Positions 1 through 8,308 of a stretch of DNA of 46,023 bases are shown here, piece after piece. Source of the DNA: JBKHJZ01 sp046537875 (GTDB lineage Bacteria; Actinomycetota; Acidimicrobiia; Acidimicrobiales; VFJN01); contig JBKHJZ010000007.1 in NCBI GenBank assembly GCA_046537875.1, positions 1-46,023 on the forward strand, in the 5' to 3' direction. The translations under genes and the position numbers were made by a program. The notes under the pieces are model-generated. The model was not told where the DNA came from, searched no databases, and saw only the letters and a list, made by a program, of their open reading frames with translations. Each line of letters opens with the position of its first letter. Positions within the stretch are counted from its first letter, which is position 1.

Positions 1-1
1 A

Positions 2-877
2 GCCCGCGGGTGGTGGGGTACTGCGATACAGAAGGCACGGCCGCCCGCACCGCCCCGGGGCCTCGAACGTCCGCTCCTCCACGAGTTGATGGAGGGGGTC
101 GACGTGCTCGTGACGGTCCTGGGTGAGGTGGAGGCGGTCCGCGTCCGGGGGGCGCGCACCGGCGCACCCGAGAAGCTCGTGCCCTCCCGGCAACGGGCGC
201 TCGAGGCCATCACCTACCTGGCGCTGCGCGACGCATCCGTCGACCGCGAGGAGCTCGAGATCAGCCTCTTCCCGGACGGGGCGAACGCGGCGAAGACCGT
301 GTACAACACGATCAGCTCGGCGCGGTCGCTGCTCGGCGACGAGCTGTTCCCGCCACCCGAGCACGGTCGCTACGGGCTGTCGCCGGCGGTCGTGACCGAC
401 TACGGGATCTTCTGCGAGCTCGTGGCGACGGCCGACGAGACCGACGACGCCGAGGCGGCCGCCGACCTGCTCACCGACGCGCTGGAGCTCGTGCGGGGCG
501 AGCCCTTCACCGGCGTCGGCCGGAGCTACGCCTGGGTCGGACCGCACCGCGGCATGATCGTGGCGCAGGTGGTCGATGCCGCCGAGGAGCTCGCTGAGGT
601 GCGTCTGGCGACGGGGGCTTGGCGGGCGGCGGAGTGGGCGGCGCGCCAGGGCCTCCGCGCGTTCCCGAGCGACGAGCGCATGTACCGCCTGCTGATGCGC
701 ACGGCTCGCGCCGCGGGCAACATCCCCGGCGTGCAGCGGGTGTTCCGGGAGCTGTGCGATGTGCTGGCAGATCCCGACACCGGCGTCGAGCCCGAGGACA
801 CCGTGCACCCTGAGACGATCGAGTTGCTGGAGGAGCTGACCGGGTCGGTCAGCCGTCGCCGCGGCATGGGGGCGTAG
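2..877 (+). CDS. BTAD-domain regulatory protein, C-terminal part (5' end outside window)
   Basis: The reading frame is open back to base 2, so the gene very probably begins upstream. A TTG at 86 and an ATG at 89 exist but have no convincing ribosome site, and the residues before them look like ordinary protein. The visible part reads as a winged-helix-like N-terminal segment (a strand-rich start, then a helical stretch around 165-340) followed by an all-helical region with TPR-like pairs. This matches the bacterial transcriptional activator domain (BTAD) of SARP-type proteins. In actinobacteria such domains also occur at the C-terminus of long LysM or membrane proteins next to conjugation-like loci, which fits the open 5' end. 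It precedes the type IV secretion genes on the same strand and may regulate or belong to that locus. A short inverted repeat (AGACG, 5-nt loop, CGTCT) at 876-890 overlaps the stop. Family assignment is from sequence pattern; its target is unknown. Confidence 0.7.
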   Translation, partial: ARGWWGTAIQKARPPAPPRGLERPLLHELMEGVDVLVTVLGEVEAVRVRGARTGAPEKLVPSRQRALEAITYLALRDASVDREELEISLFPDGANAAKTVYNTISSARSLLGDELFPPPEHGRYGLSPAVVTDYGIFCELVATADETDDAEAAADLLTDALELVRGEPFTGVGRSYAWVGPHRGMIVAQVVDAAEELAEVRLATGAWRAAEWAARQGLRAFPSDERMYRLLMRTARAAGNIPGVQRVFRELCDVLADPDTGVEPEDTVHPETIELLEELTGSVSRRRGMGA

Positions 878-925
878 ACGTAGGTCGTCTGCGCTCCGGG
901 GACCGGGCGGGCGCATCTCGGGATC

Positions 926-2029
926 ATGGTGCGTCTCCGGAGATCCCCCGAGCGCGGCGGCGCCGGCCCGCCGGCAGACACGTGGCCACCCGGTCCGGTC
1001 GACGTCGAGGCCGAGCTGGTCGACAACCGGACACCGGCGACAGAGCGCTACGCCGTCGGACCCGTCCACCCGGTGGGGCAGTTGGCCGCGCGCATCGCAC
1101 TGTGGGGTGCGGTCGCCGTCGGCTGTCTGGGTGCGGTCGTCGGGTTCGTCCGTCCGCCGGTCGAGGTCGTCGAGCCGGCGGCCGAGCACGTCGACGAGTC
1201 GCTCGTTCCCGCCCCCGTTGCCGGCGCGGCGGAGATCGCGGTCGAGGCGTGGCTCACGGCGACGGCGGACGAGCGTGAGCGGCTCGAGGAGCTCTTCGTC
1301 GACGACGTGTCCTTCAGCGACCACCACGTCGAGACGTTGGCCGTCGGCGACGCGACCACCGTGGGCGGCCGGCGGGTGGACGAGGGCTACTGGTCCGTCG
1401 TCGTCGCGGTCGCGGTCGTCGAGGAGGTGCCCCCCGGGGCCGAGCCGACGCAGAGCAGCGGCGACGGTCCCGGACACGGCGTCGGCGACGATCGCGGGCA
1501 GGACGATGGCGCCGCTCGTCGGGCGTCGAGGTGGTTCGTCGAGGTGGGCGTGGTGGGTGGCGCAGACGACGGTTTCGCTGCGCTCACGACCCCGGCGATC
1601 CTTCCCGGGCCTCCCCCCACCCCCGACGGCTGGGTGCACGGCGGCCCGGACGAGCGGAGGCCAGACCCGGACGACACGGTCGTCTCGACCGTGGAGGGGT
1701 TCCTCGGCGCGCTCCTCACGGGCGACGGGGATCCGTTGCGGTACCTCGCTCCCGGCGGATCGGTCACCGTGGCGGAGAACCCGCCGTTCGCCGAGCTGGC
1801 CGTGATGGACCTGACGGTCGAGGACATCGACGACACGACGGCGCGCGCCTGGACACGCGTGCAGGTGACGACCCCGGGCGGCGCCCGCCGCGTGGCCGCC
1901 TACGAGGTGCTCGTGGTCGAGCGCGTCGATCGCTGGGAGATCCTCGAGCTCTCGGGTGTCCCCACCACCGTCGAGCCGCCGGCACGCGAGGGGTCCCCGC
2001 CCGCCGCCGGCTCGTCGGAGCCGGCATGA
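926..2029 (+). CDS. TcpC/VirB8-like conjugation protein
   Basis: The 367-residue protein has a short cytoplasmic N-terminus, one membrane helix (about residues 57-77) and a long outer region. The outer region appears to hold two NTF2-like halves, about residues 95-220 and 245-350, separated by a Gly/Asp/Pro-rich linker. The second half begins with a segment like TVEGFLGALLTGDGDPLRYL, typical of TcpC-type proteins, which are the Gram-positive counterparts of VirB8. In known systems this protein is part of the inner channel scaffold and is required for transfer. It lies 48 bases after the BTAD gene and before the small membrane genes of the same locus. The ATG at 926 was chosen because the region before it lacks protein-like sequence; no strong ribosome site is seen. 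The assignment rests on architecture and context, since this family is poorly conserved in sequence. Confidence 0.68.
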   Translation: MVRLRRSPERGGAGPPADTWPPGPVDVEAELVDNRTPATERYAVGPVHPVGQLAARIALWGAVAVGCLGAVVGFVRPPVEVVEPAAEHVDESLVPAPVAGAAEIAVEAWLTATADERERLEELFVDDVSFSDHHVETLAVGDATTVGGRRVDEGYWSVVVAVAVVEEVPPGAEPTQSSGDGPGHGVGDDRGQDDGAARRASRWFVEVGVVGGADDGFAALTTPAILPGPPPTPDGWVHGGPDERRPDPDDTVVSTVEGFLGALLTGDGDPLRYLAPGGSVTVAENPPFAELAVMDLTVEDIDDTTARAWTRVQVTTPGGARRVAAYEVLVVERVDRWEILELSGVPTTVEPPAREGSPPAAGSSEPA

Positions 2030-2053
2030 GCGAGCACCGACGGCGGGGACGTT

Positions 2054-2080
2054 CCGGGGAGCGGGTGCAGTTTTCCCCGG
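2054..2080 (+). terminator. Stem-loop between the VirB8-like and small membrane genes
   Basis: A 7-bp perfect inverted repeat (CCGGGGA at 2054-2060, TCCCCGG at 2074-2080) with a 13-nt loop lies 25 bases after the VirB8-like stop. There is no following T-tract, so it could be a partial terminator, a processing site or chance in GC-rich DNA. Confidence 0.3.
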
Positions 2081-2151
2081 CTCCCGGCGCATCACCTGTG
2101 CACGTCGAGCGATCGCACGAGGTCGAATCCGGCGGTTCCGCGACATCGAGA

Positions 2152-2158
2152 GGGGAGG
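2152..2158 (+). promoter_or_regulatory. Strong ribosome binding site for the small membrane protein
   Basis: GGGGAGG lies 6 bases before the GTG at 2165 and decides that start. Most other genes in this locus rely on start-stop overlap or weak sites. Confidence 0.6.
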
Positions 2159-2164
2159 CGACGA

Positions 2165-2392
2165 GTGGTCGACATCCTGAACGGCTTCCTGGCCGACGCC
2201 ACTGACCTGATCAAGGTGGCCGTCACGCTCATGGCCATCGTCTTCGTGTTGATGACCTGGGCGCGGACGCGGTCGCTCGCGCCCACGCTCGGTGCACTGC
2301 TGCTCGGCGCCGTCGTCATCTACGGCGTGAACAACTACGAGTTCCTGAGCGAGCAGATCCGCGACGACGTGACGCGGCAGCAGGACCGGTGA
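2165..2392 (+). CDS. Small two-helix membrane protein of the T4SS (VirB2-like candidate)
   Basis: This 75-residue protein has two predicted membrane helices, about residues 16-33 and 40-57, with a short polar loop between them and a charged C-terminus. Size and topology resemble VirB2/TrbC-type pilin-like subunits or other small T4SS membrane proteins, and the position between VirB8-like and VirB3-like genes fits. It has no cleavable signal peptide of the classical VirB2 kind, so the pilin identity is only a suggestion. The GTG start at 2165 is well supported by a strong ribosome site GGGGAGG at 2152-2158, the best in this locus, which suggests higher expression than its neighbours. Confidence 0.65.
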   Translation: MVDILNGFLADATDLIKVAVTLMAIVFVLMTWARTRSLAPTLGALLLGAVVIYGVNNYEFLSEQIRDDVTRQQDR

Positions 2393-2457
2393 TGGCCGGC
2401 GCACCGGCGCCGCTCGCTGGTCTCCATCGTGGGCAACCCCGGCCAGGAGCCTGAGGC

Positions 2458-2874
2458 ATGGTGGACCGACCCGGCGAGCACATCGTCTGTGCCACCTACA
2501 CGCACGCGCGCCGGCATCCTCTGGTGCTGGGTCGCATCGCCGGCTGGACGCCGCCGTTCCAGCTCTCGTTCCCCCAACTCGCGGTCCTGGGGGCCACGCT
2601 GTGGGTCGAGGTCCACACCTGGCGCTGGTGGGCCGAGCTCCTGCCCCGCAGCGCCGCGATCCTCGTGGCGGTGGGGATCCCGTGCGGCGCGGCCTGGGCT
2701 GTGCGCCGGGCCCGCGTCGAGGGACGCAGCCTGGTGCGTGCCGCCGTCGGTTGGCTGAACCTCCTCGGGTCTCCGCCCGGCGGGTGGGTCGGCGGACGAC
2801 CCCATCGCCGGGGACGTGCCGTCCACCTCGGTCGGCACCGCACGTTCCTGGCGGCCGGCGAGGAGGACCTGTGA
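2458..2874 (+). CDS. TcpE/PrgI-family VirB3-like membrane protein
   Basis: The 138-residue protein opens with a segment around HARRHPLVLGRIAGW, then two closely spaced membrane helices (about residues 41-60 and 62-82), then a basic tail. This pattern is typical of actinobacterial TcpE/PrgI-type proteins, which take the VirB3 place and usually sit directly before the VirB4 ATPase gene, as here. VirB3-like proteins anchor or partner VirB4 at the inner membrane. The ATG at 2458 follows GGAG about 8 bases upstream. Its TGA (2872-2874) overlaps the GTG start of the VirB4 gene at 2871, so the two are translationally coupled, which supports a stoichiometric VirB3-VirB4 pair. Confidence 0.7.
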   Translation: MVDRPGEHIVCATYTHARRHPLVLGRIAGWTPPFQLSFPQLAVLGATLWVEVHTWRWWAELLPRSAAILVAVGIPCGAAWAVRRARVEGRSLVRAAVGWLNLLGSPPGGWVGGRPHRRGRAVHLGRHRTFLAAGEEDL

Positions 2875-5606
2875 AGCCACCCGCCCGGGCCGTGATCGGC
2901 AACCTCATCTGGTCGGTCGACGGTGGCGTGTGGGGCCTGTGGCGGGTCAGCCCGTTCCCGCACGCCCACACCACGCCGGCCGACAAGCTCGCGGTGCACG
3001 CTCGGCTGCGTGGGCTGCTGATCAGCCTCCCGCCCGAGGCGGCCCTGCTCTCCGTCTGCGAGCGGCTCGACCCCGTCTTCGTCGTCGCGCGGATGATCGA
3101 GGGCGTCGACCTCGACCTCCACCCCGCCTGGCGGGACGTCAGCGAGACGACCGGCGAATGGCTCGAGGGTGTCGACCTGTACCGGCGCCGGTACTACGTG
3201 GCGGTTGCCTTGCCGATGTCGCGCCGACCGTGGGTCGAGGTGGTCCGCAACGCCGCAGCGGAGGTGACGGGCGCCTTCGGCATCGGCCCGAGCCCGATCC
3301 CCCCGGAGGAGGTGGAGCAGCGCCGGCGTCAGGCGCAGGAGATCGAGCTCCGCATGGCGTCCAGCGTGCCGGTCCACGCGGTCACGGCCGGCGAGATCTG
3401 CTGGCTCTACGCCCGCGCACTGCGCCGGGAGGCGGGCGAGCCGTCGTTCGATCGACGCTGGGAGCCCCCCGAGGAGCCGGCCGGGAGCCGGCGGGCAGGT
3501 GATGCGTCGACCGACCCGTGGCGCCCGCGCCGGGTGCTGGCCAACCTCACCGATGCCGTCGTCAAGGAGGGCGGGTACGCCGACGACGAGCACCGCCCCC
3601 GCCACCGTCGCTACGTGAGGATCGATGGGCCGGGCGGCATCAGCTACCAGACCGTGCTGGCCATGGCCGACATGCCGCACTACTTCAGCTTCCCCGGCGG
3701 GGGCGGCGAGTGGCTGTTCCACGCCGACCACGTGGGCTTCCCGGTGGACTGGTGCGTGCGGATGCGGTCGGTGCGCAACGCCGACGCCCAGGCGAAGGTG
3801 CGTCGCAAGCAGCGCGATCTCGTCGGCCAGGTGGACGAGTACGAGGGCGAGGTCACGGGTGCGCCCCCGCAGCTCGCCGAGGCGATCCGGGCGATCGACG
3901 ACGAGCGGAGCGAGCTCGGGTCGAACCCCATGGAGCCGGAGCTGCAGACGACCGTGCTGATGTCGATCGCGGCGCCGACGCTGGCGGAGCTCGAGGAGAG
4001 GGCCGCGGCGCTGAGCGCGCTGTTCGAGCCGCAGGAGTACGGGCTCGGCCGCCCGACCGGTGGTCAGGTGGCCCTGCTCCGCTCGATGCTGCCGGGCACG
4101 GCCGCGGCGCCGGTCTGCCGGGACTACACGCAGTTCATGCTGGCCCGAGACCTGGCCGCCGGGAGCCCCGTCTGCGGTCCCGAGGTCGGCGATCCGCGTG
4201 GCCTGCTCCTCGGCGTCTCGCTCGACGGTGGCACGGGCACGCCGGTGCTCTTCGACCCGGCGTACGGGCCGACAGTGAACACCAGCCCGTCGCTGGCGGC
4301 GGTCGGTCGCCTGGGATCGGGGAAGTCGTTCTTCCTCAAGCGCCTCTGCTGGGACACGGTGGCCCGTGGAGGGCAGGTGGTCACCATCGACCGTACGCGC
4401 AGCGGCGAGTACGTGAGGTTCGCCGGCGCCGTGCCCGGCCATGTCCAGGTGGTGCGGCTGGAAGCGGGAGCGGACGTCTGCCTGGATCCGTTGCGCAGCT
4501 TCGCCGGCGACGAGCGCGCGACGGTCGCGCTCGGCTTCCTCTCGTTGCTCGCCGGCTGCTCCCCGCACAGCGACGAGGGCAGCGCGCTCGCCGAGGCGGT
4601 GGACGCCGTGGTCGATCGACGCGCGGCCGAGCTGGGCGATGTGGTCGATGAGCTCGATCGCATGGGGTCCGACCCGACGACCGCCGACCCGGCGGCGCGG
4701 GGACTGGCCCGCCGGCTGGCGCACTACCGCAGGTCGGCGACGGGGCGGCTCGCCTTCGGCCCCGGGCAGCCCCTGGCTCTCGACGCCGACTGCATCGTGT
4801 TCTGGGCGCCCAACCTGGCGCTTCCCGACCGCGAGATGCTCGAGAACGAGTACCGCAGCCGCATGATGCTGCCCGAGCAGGTTCTCGGCCAGGCCCTGCT
4901 CTACCTCGTCGCCGCGGTGGGCCGGCAGGTGGTCTTCAGCGACCCGAGCCGCTTCGCCGCCGCCCTGTACGACGAGGCGTGGGCGCTGCTGGCATCGCCG
5001 TACGGCCAGAACCTGCTCATCGAGGGGGTCCGCGACGGCAGGAAGCACAACGGCGCCATCTGGCTCGCCAGCCAGCATCCGAACGACTTCGACGTCAGCG
5101 AGCTGCAGGACCTGCTCGGTTCGCGCTTCGTGTTTCGCCAGGCCCGCTCGGCGATCCCGGCGGCGTTGCGGTTCCTCAACGTCGCCGACAGCGTCGATGC
5201 TGCCGCGACGCTCGAGCACGGGCTGAGCGACGGGCAGTGCCTCTATCGCGACGTCCGCGACCGGATCGGGCTGATCCAGGTGCTCCCTCCCGCCCTGCCC
5301 GACATCGACGACGCCTTCGAGACCGCGCCGGCGGCCAGCCGGTCCGCCGCCACACCGGAGGGGATGGGCATGGCGGAGGTCGGCGACGGCCAGCACCCCG
5401 ATGCCGGCGACTCTCGGGATCGCGATCCGCACGACGATGGGCACGGCGGTGTCGGCGACGACGAGCGGGCGGCGGGTGAGGCGGTCGGGCCGGGGGTTCC
5501 GGCGGCCGTCGCTCCCCGGTCCGACGACGCCTCCGCAGCCCGTGACCGGGCCCGACGCCGCCGCCGTACGCCTCTGGCCAGGGCGCTCGAGCAACAGGTG
5601 GAGTGA
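2871..5606 (+). CDS. VirB4-family conjugation/secretion ATPase
   Basis: This 911-residue protein is a VirB4/TraC/TrbE-like ATPase that powers T4SS assembly and transfer at the inner membrane. The N-terminal half (about 1-440) is the VirB4-type assembly domain. The C-terminal half is a RecA-like motor with Walker A GRLGSGKS at residues 479-486 (Lys485), Walker B LYDEAW with Asp701-Glu702, and a later sensor-like SQHPNDF segment. The last 80 residues are a Pro/Asp/Arg-rich tail of low complexity. The GTG at 2871 was chosen because AGGAGG lies at 2861-2866, the codon overlaps the preceding stop, and upstream in-frame sequence lies inside the preceding gene. Its TGA overlaps the ATG of the first VirB6-like gene (TGATG at 5604-5608). 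Confidence 0.88.
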   Translation: MKPPARAVIGNLIWSVDGGVWGLWRVSPFPHAHTTPADKLAVHARLRGLLISLPPEAALLSVCERLDPVFVVARMIEGVDLDLHPAWRDVSETTGEWLEGVDLYRRRYYVAVALPMSRRPWVEVVRNAAAEVTGAFGIGPSPIPPEEVEQRRRQAQEIELRMASSVPVHAVTAGEICWLYARALRREAGEPSFDRRWEPPEEPAGSRRAGDASTDPWRPRRVLANLTDAVVKEGGYADDEHRPRHRRYVRIDGPGGISYQTVLAMADMPHYFSFPGGGGEWLFHADHVGFPVDWCVRMRSVRNADAQAKVRRKQRDLVGQVDEYEGEVTGAPPQLAEAIRAIDDERSELGSNPMEPELQTTVLMSIAAPTLAELEERAAALSALFEPQEYGLGRPTGGQVALLRSMLPGTAAAPVCRDYTQFMLARDLAAGSPVCGPEVGDPRGLLLGVSLDGGTGTPVLFDPAYGPTVNTSPSLAAVGRLGSGKSFFLKRLCWDTVARGGQVVTIDRTRSGEYVRFAGAVPGHVQVVRLEAGADVCLDPLRSFAGDERATVALGFLSLLAGCSPHSDEGSALAEAVDAVVDRRAAELGDVVDELDRMGSDPTTADPAARGLARRLAHYRRSATGRLAFGPGQPLALDADCIVFWAPNLALPDREMLENEYRSRMMLPEQVLGQALLYLVAAVGRQVVFSDPSRFAAALYDEAWALLASPYGQNLLIEGVRDGRKHNGAIWLASQHPNDFDVSELQDLLGSRFVFRQARSAIPAALRFLNVADSVDAAATLEHGLSDGQCLYRDVRDRIGLIQVLPPALPDIDDAFETAPAASRSAATPEGMGMAEVGDGQHPDAGDSRDRDPHDDGHGGVGDDERAAGEAVGPGVPAAVAPRSDDASAARDRARRRRRTPLARALEQQVE

Positions 5607-8308
5607 TGGCGCGTCGGCGGTGCGTCGTCGCCGGGCTCGTCACAGCCTGCCTGCTCGGGACCCTCGCGCTGACCACCGCGCGACCGCACGCGGTCGCCGC
5701 CGCACCCGGCCAGCAGGAGGGGGACTGCATCCAGATCCTCCGGTCGGTCTACGCCCCGCCCGAGACGATCACGCCGCCCGACCACCCGACGCTGTACGGG
5801 CGGGAGACCTCGGTGGCTGAGGACCCGCGGTATCTGACCACGTACTGCTACGCGAACGGCGCGTGGGGAAAGACCGAGGACCAGTTCCCGTACGGCGCCG
5901 ACCGCATCTGCCTCACCGTCCTCTACGACCCCGACGAGCACGGTGGCTCGGGGCCGCCGGATCGGGTCACACCGCTGGAGGGGATCGACGAGCTCGGACC
6001 CATCGACAGCTCGAACAGCGCCGGCAGCTCGACGAGCGCCGGCGCAGACGAGGCGGAGGTGTACTGCCGCGACGGTGACGCCTGGTCGCGGGTGCCTCCC
6101 GACGGTGGGGGTTCCGGGAGCTCGGATGCCGCGTCCCCCGCGCCCGCGTCGTCGCCGTCGCCGGAGGCGCCCGATCGGGAGAGCTCCGACGCAGGCTCGG
6201 GGCAGTCCACGAGCACGGCCGGCTCGGACCCCGCCCCGGGCGGGTGTCGTGGTGTGGAACCCCGGCAGGGAACGGGGCTGTTCGGCCTCGTCCCCGATCA
6301 GTGCTGGGGCCGCTACCCCTCGACCAACTACGACATCGGCTACGACGGCGGCGGCTTCACCGACGTCCCCCGGAAGCTCACCGGGTTCTTCGGCAGCTCG
6401 ATCTTCAACCTCGGTAGGTCGAGCGTGCAGGTGTCGCTGTGGTCCGTCGGCTGGGCGTACGACTTCGAGATCTCCGACTACAACGAGTTCGCGCTCGAGG
6501 TCGGCGACGACTACGAGCGGCTCATCGACGACGACGGCGACGACGACGAGGACATTCCGTTCCTCCAGATCGCGTGGTTCGCGCTGTTCGCGTGGGTCGG
6601 GTTCGTCGCGCTGCGGGGGAAGCTCGCGATGGCGGGCGGCGAGCTGGTGGTCTCGATCGTCCTCGTGGGGCTGTCGGGCGTCCTCATGCTCAACCGTGCC
6701 GACTACATGGCCTCGACGTGGAACCTGATGGACCAGGCGGAGACTGCGTTGTTCGCGATCGGCCAGGGGCGCGATCCCGCCACCGCCGAGCGCGACGAGA
6801 CGGTCACGCCGGCCGTCGAGCAGGTTCAGGCCCAGATCCACGAGGTGTTCGTGGAGGCACCGTATGAGTACCTGAACTGGGGCGGCCCGCTGGAGGGCCG
6901 GTGTGCCGACGCCCGCGACGAGGTGCTGGCCTCCGGGCCGCACGGCAACGACGCGTTCCCCCGGGAGGTGATGCGGGACGCGGGCTGCCACGCCGAGGCC
7001 GACTTCAACGAGACGCCGGGCGGCCAGCGGCTCATGGGGGCGCTCCTGTCGATGGGGGCGAGCTTCGTGGTGTCGTTCGTGCTGCTGGCGGTGGGGCTCA
7101 CCGTCATCATCGGCAAGTTCGTCGCCCTGTTGCTGTTCGCGCTGGCGCCGTTCGTGGGGCTGGTGGCGGTCCTCCCCGCCGGGGGGCGCCGCCTGGCCTG
7201 GCTGTGGCTGACCACGCTGGTCCAGATGATCGTCGTGGTGATCGGGATGAGCTTCCTGCTGTCGCTCATGCTGATGGGGCTGACCCGCCTGTTCGAGGCG
7301 ACGGCCGATGTGAGCCTCGTCGAGCGGTTCTTCGTGGTGAACCTGGCGGTGCTGGTGATGGCGATGGCCCGGCGGCGGCTGCTGTCGGGGACGCGGGCAG
7401 GAGCGGGGCGGATCACCGACAACCTGACCAACGTTCGCCTCGGCGGTGGGGGAGCGCCGTGGCAGGGTCCGATGGGCAGCCAGGGCGCGCACCTGCTCAA
7501 CATCGACCGGGGCCTGCGCTACGGGGCATGGGGCGCCGGGCTGACGGCCCTCGCGGGAGGCCGCATCCTGGAGCAGCGCCTGCGCGAACGGCGGGCATGG
7601 CGCAACACGCTCAAGGCCCGCCGGGTCGGCGACCGGATGGCCGCCGTCCAGCACAAGACCTACTACAGCGATGCGCCGGGCGGGACCCACGGGCTGAGCC
7701 CCCGCTTCGGCTACGACCAGGTTCAGGTTCCGCCGGGTCCGGGTCCTGCGCCGGACACCGGCGCAGCGGGCGGACCGGCGCCCGGTCACGGAGCCCCGCA
7801 CGAGGGGACCCGAGGCACCCACGCCGCGGGCGGCCGGGGTCGCGCCGGCCCGGGTCGTTCGCGGCCTGAGGGTCGGGTGGTTCGGGGTCGCCGCCACCCG
7901 CCTCGACACGGCGAGGGCGCCGGGACCGCCCCACGCGGTGTGGGGCCGGGTCCGGGCGAGCCCACGGCCGGTCCCCGGACGGAGCGAAGCATGGCGCGTG
8001 GTCCGGGGGGTGCCAGCGGTCTCGGTCCTGGCGAGTACGTGGGATATCACGGGCCTGTCGCCGAGCGCGACACGGCCGGCCCGGCTGCCCCTCCGGTGAG
8101 CCCCGGTGGTCCGGGCACCTCCGGCGATCGGCGTGGCCCGGCGCCCACCGGTCGGCCGTACCGGCTGATCCACGAGGCCATCGCCGTGGAGAACTTCGCG
8201 GGCGGTGTGGGGCACCCGTTCCAGAGGTGGCTCGTCGACAAGCCCGCCAACCGCTTCATTCGCGGGCGCGCCGAGCGGGTCGCCCGGAAGCGGAACCTCC
8301 GCGCATGA
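5606..8308 (+). CDS. VirB6/TrbL-like polytopic T4SS protein, copy 1
   Basis: The 900-residue protein has an N-terminal signal peptide (about 1-32), an extracytoplasmic domain (about 33-310), a polytopic core and a long cytoplasmic Gly/Pro/Arg-rich tail. Core helices lie about 319-340, 350-366, 476-560 and 580-595. The outer domain has six cysteines, including two modules of the form Cys...YCxxGxW, then a Ser/Ala/Pro-rich linker, then a CWGxYP-like segment shared with copy 2. VirB6/TrbL proteins form part of the inner-membrane channel. The last 50 residues (GRPYRLIHE onward) are also conserved with copy 2 beyond a variable linker. The start at ATG 5606 gives a signal peptide whose distance to the first conserved Cys (residue 41) equals that of copy 2. 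Bases 7032-7238 are identical to 11674-11880 in copy 2. The stop overlaps the next start (ATGA at 8305). Confidence 0.8.
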   Translation: MARRRCVVAGLVTACLLGTLALTTARPHAVAAAPGQQEGDCIQILRSVYAPPETITPPDHPTLYGRETSVAEDPRYLTTYCYANGAWGKTEDQFPYGADRICLTVLYDPDEHGGSGPPDRVTPLEGIDELGPIDSSNSAGSSTSAGADEAEVYCRDGDAWSRVPPDGGGSGSSDAASPAPASSPSPEAPDRESSDAGSGQSTSTAGSDPAPGGCRGVEPRQGTGLFGLVPDQCWGRYPSTNYDIGYDGGGFTDVPRKLTGFFGSSIFNLGRSSVQVSLWSVGWAYDFEISDYNEFALEVGDDYERLIDDDGDDDEDIPFLQIAWFALFAWVGFVALRGKLAMAGGELVVSIVLVGLSGVLMLNRADYMASTWNLMDQAETALFAIGQGRDPATAERDETVTPAVEQVQAQIHEVFVEAPYEYLNWGGPLEGRCADARDEVLASGPHGNDAFPREVMRDAGCHAEADFNETPGGQRLMGALLSMGASFVVSFVLLAVGLTVIIGKFVALLLFALAPFVGLVAVLPAGGRRLAWLWLTTLVQMIVVVIGMSFLLSLMLMGLTRLFEATADVSLVERFFVVNLAVLVMAMARRRLLSGTRAGAGRITDNLTNVRLGGGGAPWQGPMGSQGAHLLNIDRGLRYGAWGAGLTALAGGRILEQRLRERRAWRNTLKARRVGDRMAAVQHKTYYSDAPGGTHGLSPRFGYDQVQVPPGPGPAPDTGAAGGPAPGHGAPHEGTRGTHAAGGRGRAGPGRSRPEGRVVRGRRHPPRHGEGAGTAPRGVGPGPGEPTAGPRTERSMARGPGGASGLGPGEYVGYHGPVAERDTAGPAAPPVSPGGPGTSGDRRGPAPTGRPYRLIHEAIAVENFAGGVGHPFQRWLVDKPANRFIRGRAERVARKRNLRA
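7032..7238 (+). repeat. 207-bp perfect direct repeat, copy A (virB6-like core)
   Basis: This segment encodes the transmembrane core MGALLSMGASFVV... of VirB6-like copy 1 and matches 11674-11880 with no mismatch, including every third codon position. Identity drops sharply on both sides. Confidence 0.95.

Noticed and set aside
2496..5594. A 1032-residue open frame on the minus strand opposite the VirB4 gene, and similar long frames elsewhere
   Set aside because: These are shadow frames caused by very high GC. They are rich in Arg, Gly and Pro, have no motifs, and the opposite strand carries clear conserved domains.
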